Origin: Astragalus membranaceus
Taxonomy: Eukaryota; Streptophyta; Magnoliopsida; Fabales; Fabaceae
Length of the DNA: 64,000 nucleotides
Direction of reading: 5' to 3'
Assembly: GCA_039519185.1 (NCBI GenBank)
Contig: CM076850.1
Coordinates: 92,439,471 to 92,503,470, forward strand
Part shown: piece after piece, positions 56,663-64,000 of the stretch
Layout of the letters: the number at the start of each line of letters is the position of its first letter
How positions within the stretch are numbered: the stretch's first letter is position 1
Notes under the pieces: generated by a model
Seen by the model: the letters and a program-made list of their open reading frames with translations, nothing else
Database searches by the model: none
What the model was told of the DNA's origin: nothing
Position numbers and translations under genes: made by a program

Positions 56663-58451
56663 GTAGTTTATATGTTAAAAAGGTTATATATATTTAGAAA
56701 TTGACTTTGAAACTTAAGAATGATTTGGATTTAAAAGTTGTCATTAAACATGTTTTATGAAGACACGATATCATTTGATCCATGCATGCAGTGAAGCTAC
56801 ATACCAACCATTCATGCTAATTGATTATTACTTAGAACATGATCTCATGATCATGATGATGATAACCATACACAAAGATGAAAAAAACTGAGCTCATTTA
56901 CCTAAAACAACAGCATCAATTTTTGTATTAGATATAATAATCCCCCAGAAGAGGTCTCTACGTCGTGAATGGGGGTCCAAATCAGTAACTTGAGGATTAA
57001 AAATGTGTTAACATATAACTAAGGAAAAGAGAAACCATATTTTTATTCTTTTTCTAGAAAGTGTAGACTATAGAGGGGGAATCCATTATACTATCTATGT
57101 CTTCCATATATTGTAAGAGACTGAACCTTTATTGTTGTTTTTCATGCAGTGGGCTCTTTCAACACTTTGTATTGGCAATGGTATGTGTTTCCATATGTTG
57201 TTTCTTTTTTGTCAATAAGGTCTTTTAAATGATTTTATCTTTGTAATTTGTATAGCCTATTAGCTGATCATAGGTACATTGAAGTACTTAATTGCAGAAG
57301 ATTCAACTCTCATTTTTTCCCGTAATTAAGTAGTAGATATTATAAATAAGATTCCATCTTTATTATAAAGAAAGATGGAAAGGGTACATTATTGAAGTAC
57401 TTGGGACAAGCTATATACCAAAGCAAAATAAGATATAGCAAGGCTACCAAAACACCTTTAAAACAAGGTAAAACACACCACAGCTACTAGAACATAATCA
57501 AGCAGACAAAACAAAAGCTAAAAGAAGACTCCATAGCCATTACAACACATAAACACCCAAAACAAAGGGACTTTAGTAAGAACTGTCCAAATTCCACTAG
57601 TGTTGGCAAGCAACAACATATGTGGAAAAACTTGATATACATTACTACTTCACCTAAGCCAATCCACTAACAGACTCCAGCTGAAGTGATTCCATCGCAC
57701 CTCCTTTCTACAACAGGTGTATGCATAAAGGAACACAAACATATTCACACCAAAGCTTTGATTATTTTCCTAAAGTTGAGCCATCCAATAGTGAGGCATA
57801 CGAAGCCAATTCTACATACCCTTTCAAACCCTTTGCAGACTCCACTTCTTGTAAAAACCTGTCCTTGCATCCATCTCTTGACTGTTCAACCTTGATGAGT
57901 CTGAGACGAAAATCATTGACAGAGAAAAATGTGAAGATTAAAAGTTAGTAACAATTTTTATAAGAATTAAAAAAAATTTCAAATCCATTTCTTCCTTTTA
58001 TAATACTCTTAAAATTAAAAATATATTATTTATAAGCAATCTCTTTCACTTCCTACAAAATTACTCTCTCAAATAAAGTGAAAATTTTCTTTGTCGTTTC
58101 CTTCCCCAAAACCTTTCCCTCTCCACGTACTCTTGAACGGAACCTTATTTGCGTGCAAGCAAAATAAAAAGAAAATGACAGAATTTTGTTTTCAATGATA
58201 TACAAATTTTACTACCAACAAATCTAAGGAGATGATATGCATAGCTAAGAAGTAGCATATTTGGATATGGTGAAAATGCTACAAGATTGTATTCACTGTT
58301 TCCAAATATGCTCCTTCTTGTCTATCAAAAAAAAAAAAAAACTATATAATGCATAAAATTAAATACCGGGGAATTAGAAAATTTGAAAACAGAACATTCA
58401 GATATTATTAAAAATAGAAAATGAAAAGTCGAACACAAAGAAAACTGACCC
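56663..58451. other. Intergenic spacer and 3' flank of the intact NLR
   Basis: No gene is seen. From about 57295 the sequence is the duplicated flank also found around 37300, 38790 and 44062, so it gives the uninterrupted version of the insertion sites. The frames at 57686-57948 have no recognisable domain. Confidence 0.6.
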
Positions 58452-61400
58452 TTAATCCATGATTAATATGTTTGGAATGTGAGAAATTTGGGGCCAAGTT
58501 GCACTTGTTTCTGTTTGGCACTCTTCAACTAAGAGGGGACAGTTAGCGATTTCTAGAGTCTGTAAATTGGTAAGACGGGACATTCCTTCAGGCAGGGATT
58601 TCAAACACTTGCAATTCTGTACCTTGATATGTTGAAGCGATGATAGGTTGCACATCCAATCAGGCAGTGCCTCTGGCTCTTTGCAGCTATCAAAGGAAAT
58701 CTTTTGTAGACAATCAAGGTTGTCTTTAAACCATATTTCCATTTCCTGAATTTGTTGATTTGAAAACCGCTGAATTTCAAGTTCTCGTAAAGAAGTAGTA
58801 AGATTTTGTGCCCAATCCTTTGGGAATTGACTCACATGCAGCTGGGATCCACCAATGAACAAGGAATTGAGCTTGGAAAGAGGAGGGAAGTCAAAGGGTG
58901 TGTTTATTGTTGCTTTCAATATTTCCACGCTACAATCAAACAACTTCAACTTCTTGTCAAGGCTTGGAAAAGTAGGCATCAAAGTCAACATGGGACAATC
59001 GGTGATTAATAATTGAGAAAGACGAGGAGGAAAGGGAGGTAGGGGGAGATGATGTGAATGTGAAGAGTAATTATCATTATTGAAATCATCTCCGATCCTC
59101 CACCATCCTCTAAGCTTTTCACATCTATAAAAAATGAGGCTCTCCAAAGATTGGAAGAATGTTTCTGGAAAAAGAGGCTCTTCATAATAAATGTATTCCA
59201 AATCATCAAGTAAATATAAATAAAGTGACTTAAGGAACGGAAGGCGTTCCAATGGTGGGAGGTGTTGGATACCTTTACACTCAGAGAGACAAATTTGAAC
59301 AATATTTGTGAATGAAGAAAGCCAGCAGTTCCCTCCTAAGCTTGGTTTTCCAAATCCCGCTGCTGTCTTCTTCTCTTTGGAGGCTATGTCGACATAATCA
59401 ATATCAAGGTGTATCAAATTGATTAATTTCGAGACATCTTGTGTAGAAAATTCAACTAAGTCATTCATCTGCAATAGTACTAGTGTTTGTAAACAAACGA
59501 GGTTGCTTATGGATTTGAGAACACTTCCTGGTTCAGGGTTGTTAGATAAGATTAGACATCTTAAATGCTTCAATTTTTTGGACAATACAGCCATCTTCTT
59601 TAAAGAAAAACCCTCCATATTCAAAACACGCAAGCGTTTGAATTTTGAAATAACTGACAGTTCTTCCCCATTCAATTTCTCCTGATTGTAGGAAAGAAAA
59701 ATCAAAGTCCGTAGTCTGCTCGAATCCAATGAGTCCAACAATTCCATATCGTCATGTTCCAACGATACATGCATGAGTCTTTCTGGTTTTACAAGTCTTT
59801 TTGTCTCACTATTCAAGTAGCAACAATCATTGCCCGCTACTTGCATTGCAAGGTCATGCATTAAATCATGCATTTTGAAACTAAATATATCACCCAATGG
59901 ACTCATTTTTGCATCTTGGAAAAATGATTTCATCAAGAAAGCCTTTATGAATTGGTTACCCACATCTTCCATACTTTGGTTTTCAGTCGAACATTCGAGA
60001 TAACCTTGTGCCATCCACAGTTGAATTAACTCATCTTTCCTTATTACCCAATCCTTCGGATATAAAGAGCAATAAGCAAAACACTGTCTCAGTTGAGGTG
60101 ACAAGTTTTGGTAACTACGTTTTAACACCGGCATGATGCTTTCTTCATCTTCACATAATCTCCAAAACTCACTTCTTAAAACATCAATCCATTCACTTTC
60201 TTTACTTTTGCTCTGTAATAGGCCTGCCAATGTTCTAATTGCCAGCGGAACTCCCTTGCACTTTTCAGCTATCTTCTTTCCAATTGATTCAAGACTTTGA
60301 TTCACTCCTGAGGTCACATCCTCCACAAATGAAATTTTCTTTAACAAACTCCAAGAATCGTCTAGAGTCAAACCATTCAAAGCATAGGAGACACTTACGC
60401 CCATTGTCTGTGCAACAATTTTTTTTCTTGTTGTCACTAAAACCTTACTATCCGAGGCACCACACATCAAATAAGTTCTCAATTGATTCCATTTTTGATG
60501 ACTTTCATTCCAAATATCATCTAGGACTAACAGGTATTTTTTACCAGTTAAGTGTTCACGAAGCTTGTTTTGAAGGTTCTCCAATGATAAGTTATCATCA
60601 ACTTTGCTATTGATTAATGACTCAAACATTTTCTTCACAATAGTTTTGACATCAAAGTTATCAGAGACACAAACCCACATTTTCTTTTCAAAACTTTTTT
60701 GTACTTCCACATCATTATATACTAACTGAGCAAGAGCTGTCTTCCCTAAACCTCCAATACCAACAATAGCAATCAAGGAAACATTTTGACCATCATGTGA
60801 ATGTGGTTTTTCCAACAAACTTATAATTTCCTTTTTATCATCTATTCTTCCAATGATATCTTGTTCGAATATAAAAGAAGTAGTTTCCCACCTTTCATTA
60901 ATGTTGGTTTGCTTATCATAGACATTTGGGATTAAATTCAGCATAGACATTTCTCCCACTACATCATTAAATGTTTTCCTTATTTTTTCAATTTGACCAG
61001 CCAACTTATGGCGAGAAACAATTTGTTTTGGAGAAAAGGAATGAAGTACCTCTGTCACTTTATTCTTATGATGATGATGTGCATCCACTTTGTGTTTCAT
61101 CTCTTGAATGAAAAATTCATCTACCAAGTCATCAGCTGGATGAAGCACATCTTTGAGCCTTCTTATCCAGTTTTGTACAGCATGGTTTTGTTCTTGTTTC
61201 TCCTCAGCATCAAGAAGCACTGCTCTAATTGATTCAACTGTGTTCTTAAGTCTTTCTAATTCATCCACAACACCATAAATTCGTCCAAATTCATGGAAGG
61301 CTGCGGAAGCTAACCTGTAAAAGGAAAATTTTCTAGAAATAAATAAAAAAACAACCACATTCTTCCCACTGGCCAACAACAAAACCATGTATGCTACAAA

Positions 61401-61476
61401 AAAGAAAGGTCCGAAAATTTATTCAGTACCTGTTAATGAGGCTTGAAGCAACATCATATGGAATTTGCTCAGCCAT
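58452..61476 (-). CDS. CNL disease-resistance protein (CC-NB-ARC-LRR), two exons
   Basis: The best model joins 61476-61430 and 61314-58452 (115-bp intron, GT-AG), giving 969 aa. The first exon encodes MAEQIPYDVASSLINR and restores the usual CNL start; a start inside the intron would give an untypical hydrophobic leader. Domains: Rx-type coiled coil with WIRRLKDVLHPADDLVDEF (about 65-83); NB-ARC with P-loop GIGGLGKT (201-208), kinase 2 LLVLDDIW (277-284), RNBS-B KVLVTTR, KGVPLAI (about 369-375), CFAYCSLYPK (427-436) and MHD at 497-499; then about 460 residues of LRR. The start has A at -3 and G at +4, and a TATATTTAT lies about 120 bp upstream. The product would be an intracellular immune receptor. 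No defect was seen. Confidence 0.93.
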
Positions 61477-61593
61477 CCTTCAGAAAGAGCAGAAAAGAAA
61501 GAGATCGATGAAGAGGAAGATAGTTTTTCGGAGATTAATGTTAAGAAGAGGAAGAATGAAAAGTAGTAGAGTTTAAGAGTGACACTGCCATGA

Positions 61594-61604
61594 CATAAAT
61601 ATAG
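61594..61604 (-). promoter_or_regulatory. Candidate TATA box of the NLR gene
   Basis: The minus strand reads CTATATTTATG here, about 120 bp upstream of the ATG, followed by a pyrimidine-rich leader. Position and composition fit a core promoter; not proven. Confidence 0.4.
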
Positions 61605-62337
61605 GTCATATAGGTAAGGGATACAAATGTAATTACGAACGACGGCAATAATGCAAGTCATCGGTTGGTCAACTTGTAGCCAATACTGCAAGTCGTCTCT
61701 GGTCGTTGTGTGAAAGTTGCGTTGCATTTGCACCACACAATTGTAGGAATGATCATTGTCCAAAGGAAAATGTAAAAAAAGGTTAGAATCAAGTTTTATT
61801 GGTTAGATCAAAGTACTTATTTATTTTACATTACAATTATACATGTGAAGGTGCTTATCAAAAAAAAAAAATACATGTGAAGGTAATACTATTTAGATTG
61901 GGGATTTGTCAATTTTACCTTTATTAGCACTTAAAAGAGCTAAACAAAATCTGAAAAAAAAACGTTATTAAACGTCACGAAGCACTGTTAAAAATTAGAG
62001 ATTAAAACTGATGAAAACAAAACTTGAAAAATCAAAAGTAGGTGAAAACTTTTAGAAGGCCAAAACCAAAAAAACTCAAAATTTATAGAGACCAAAAAAA
62101 TACTTCACCCTAAAAATTTACTTTATGTGTAAAAAAATACATTATTTTCTTTTTGGGGGCAATTTCCCCCATTTTTCATACATTTAGTTTCGTACAAAAT
62201 AGCGTTGTTGAATATTCAAATATAGACCAAGTCATTTCAGATATCACTTGTTAAGTGGGGCATATAGTTGTCCACAAATTTAGGAAAAAAAAGTTAATGA
62301 TAGTATTGTTTTTCAGATCCATAATTTTTTAAGGGAA
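61605..62337. other. AT-rich spacer with a possible MITE remnant
   Basis: At about 61900-62110 a segment ending AGAGACCAAAAAAATACTTC looks like the end of the 'GGTCCCTATA' type of MITE seen at 13454, but its partner end is unclear. Otherwise nothing. Confidence 0.45.
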
Positions 62338-62642
62338 TGTTGGAAATTTTTATTTTTGGTTTACAGACACATTGGGAGTATCACCTATAAACTCACATGT
62401 AATTTATAGGTGTGAATAGTAACCTAGTCGAAATGGGTCCAGTCGAATGGGCTAGTCGAAATTATGGGTCTGGGGCTGTTTCATTGTATATATATACAGA
62501 CGTCAGTAGCATGTAATTTATAACCCTACCTTTTATGAAATTCAGTGCAGCTTTTACCTATTATTATATTACCTTAATTATTCCTCCTGTCCTTAGCGTC
62601 GCCACTTCCTTTCTTGTCCCTTTCACGTGTTTATTCCCAACA
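62338..62642 (+). repeat. Copia 5' LTR
   Basis: 305 bp bounded by the inverted hexamers TGTTGG...CCAACA. A TATATATATA box lies at about 62487-62497. Confidence 0.85.
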
Positions 62643-62645
62643 AAC

Positions 62646-62658
62646 TGGTATCAAGAGC
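62646..62658 (+). other. Copia primer-binding site
   Basis: TGGTATCAAGAGC, three bases after the LTR, is complementary to the 3' end of initiator tRNA-Met as in most plant copia elements (here with one extra A). Confidence 0.85.
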
Positions 62659-62690
62659 TTGTTAGATCCTTACAAAATCTATCAAGATTC

Positions 62691-64000
62691 ATGGCAGCGC
62701 GAGACAACTCTGGTGGAGGTATTCCGGGGAACCTCCCAATCTTCGACGGAAAGGATTATGAACGTTGGTGTGCGCAGATGAAGGTGCTGTTTCGATATCA
62801 AGATGTTCTTGATGTCGTGAATGATGGTGTTCCACCCTTGGCAGCAAGCGCCATTGAAGCGGTGAGGAACAACCACCATTCGCTGAGGAAGAAAGATGTA
62901 AAAGGGCTGTTTTTGATTCACCAATGCGTTGATTCCAGCATCCTGAACCTGATCATCGACTGTGATTCAGCAAAGGCGGCTTGGGACATCCTAAAGAACT
63001 CGTATGGAGGAGCAGATAGGCTGAAGAAGATACGTCTACAGTCGCTCAGGAAGCAGTACGAGGGCTTGAAGATGACAGATGGAGAATCGATTGGACATTT
63101 CATTACGAGGTTAGTAGCATTAACTAATCAAATGAAAGGTAATGGTGAAACTGTGACTGAAGTAAATAAAGTCGAAAAGGTTCTCAGATCATTAACCCTG
63201 GAATTCGACTATGTTGTTACTGCTATCGAAGAATCCAAGGACCTAGATATGTTGAAGTTAGATGAACTTCAAGGTTCCTTAAAGGCGCATGAATTGAGAA
63301 TAAGGCAGAGAAGTTCAGAGAAAGAAACTGAACAAGCCTTGCTTTCATACTCCTCTAAGAGAAATTGGAAGGCAGGCAACAAGGAGAAGGGTAGAGAAAA
63401 GGGATCAAGCAGTAAGAAGAAAGAACAAGGATCTTTCGACAAGAAGAAGGGAGACCTGTCGAAAGTTCAGTGTTATAACTGTCAGCAATTTGGGCATTAT
63501 AGGAACAAGTGTAAAAACAAGAAAGTTCCTAGGGATAAAGATGCAGAAGCCAAGTTTGCTAATGATGGAGACTCAGACTCAGACTCAGAGGAGTTAATGC
63601 TGATGGCTGTCGAAGATGAGATTCGACTCGATGAAGGAATTGCTGAAAGTAGCCAACAAAATAGTGGGAACACTTGTATAAGTGGATTCACTTGCGATGC
63701 TCAAAATACTTGTGCAATGTGTGTGTGGCACGGCAGTGGAAACACTGGTGATGCCTCCAACATTGCCAGCAATGATGATGAAGAATTGTCATTCATGACA
63801 GCTACTGACCCAGAATTACTGTTGTTGAAGGCTGATACAAATTCGACTGAAGAGAAGTCTGTCGAATGGTATCTCGACACAGGATGTTCAAATCACATGT
63901 GTTGTCACAAGGAGTGGTTTGTCGAACTGGAGCAGATAAGCAAAAATATAAGGATTGCAGATAACAGTAGAGTTACTGCTGAAGGAGTAGGTACCATAAA
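62691..64000 (+). CDS. Copia gag-protease (polyprotein N-terminus, partial)
   Basis: The ATG at 62691 opens a frame that continues past the window edge. The N-terminus (GNLPIFDGKDYERWCAQMKV) and the following block (AAWDILKNSYGGADRLKKIR) are the UBN2-type gag of plant copia. The region QCYNCQQFGHYRNKC is a CCHC zinc knuckle (about residues 262-275). Acidic serine-rich linkers follow, then the protease active site WYLDTGCSNHM (about residue 393 on). Integrase and RT should lie to the right. It is needed for particle formation and processing in the element's own cycle. No stop or frameshift in the visible part. Confidence 0.92.
   Translation, partial: MAARDNSGGGIPGNLPIFDGKDYERWCAQMKVLFRYQDVLDVVNDGVPPLAASAIEAVRNNHHSLRKKDVKGLFLIHQCVDSSILNLIIDCDSAKAAWDILKNSYGGADRLKKIRLQSLRKQYEGLKMTDGESIGHFITRLVALTNQMKGNGETVTEVNKVEKVLRSLTLEFDYVVTAIEESKDLDMLKLDELQGSLKAHELRIRQRSSEKETEQALLSYSSKRNWKAGNKEKGREKGSSSKKKEQGSFDKKKGDLSKVQCYNCQQFGHYRNKCKNKKVPRDKDAEAKFANDGDSDSDSEELMLMAVEDEIRLDEGIAESSQQNSGNTCISGFTCDAQNTCAMCVWHGSGNTGDASNIASNDDEELSFMTATDPELLLLKADTNSTEEKSVEWYLDTGCSNHMCCHKEWFVELEQISKNIRIADNSRVTAEGVGTI

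Larger units (their letters stand above)
62338..64000 (+). mobile_element. Ty1/copia element, 5' part (runs off the window)
   Basis: Complete 5' LTR, primer-binding site, and open gag-protease frame with no stops over 436 codons. It is the least decayed polyprotein in the window. The 3' part lies outside, so LTR divergence cannot be measured; GGGAA (62333-62337) is the predicted target duplication. Confidence 0.9.

Noticed and set aside
57594..57606. CCACTAGTGTTGG as a transposon terminus
   Set aside because: A single short match to CACTAGTGG with no partner end or subterminal repeats nearby.

Overview
This is a plant nuclear window, most likely from a papilionoid legume; I infer this from the style of the CNL resistance gene and of the repeats, not from a search. 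It is AT-rich and dominated by nested transposable elements. The only intact host gene I can support is a CC-NB-ARC-LRR (CNL) disease-resistance gene on the minus strand at 58452-61476. A broken tandem paralogue of it lies at 44369-56662.

Layout. 1-600: probable LTR end and AT-rich sequence. 600-3463: 3' half of a LINE (minus). 3464-3664: 201-bp end of a CACTA element of the AGTCAGGCG family. 3665-9950: decayed Ty3/gypsy element (minus) that has lost its integrase end. 9951-13850: SINEs, MITEs and AT-rich repeats. 13851-25712: LTR-type unit with a 5-bp target duplication (ATTGT), split by a young Athila-like element (14863-23540, two 1277-bp LTRs, gag-protease but no polymerase) and by an older Athila-like solo LTR. 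26480-34814: En/Spm CACTA element with tnpA- and Tnp2-type genes, itself split by a MULE-like element with a 9-bp target duplication. 34818-36382: diverged tandem repeat ending in a Helitron-like 3' end. 36700-38785: two more 9-bp-duplication elements. 38924-44061: TIR element with hairpin arrays, carrying fragments of host genes.

44369-56662 holds the most notable structure. The NLR paralogue is split by a CACTA element (45389-56378, duplication CCC), which is itself split by a second copy of the same family (46380-51535, duplication TTT). Neither copy has a transposase. Both carry plus-strand pieces of unrelated host genes: an OSCA/CSC1-like channel, a WD40 protein, SEL1/HRD3, an AKRP-like ankyrin protein, RIBA and AP-2 mu. 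They also carry an Arg-tRNA-like gene with a changed anticodon. The intact paralogue at 58452 gives the empty site.

62338-64000: 5' LTR, primer-binding site and open gag-protease frame of a Ty1/copia element that runs off the right edge.

None of the mobile-element genes forms a host pathway. The theme is serial insertion, gene-fragment capture, and the decay of one NLR copy beside an intact one. All similarity calls are from recognised motifs; no database search was run.
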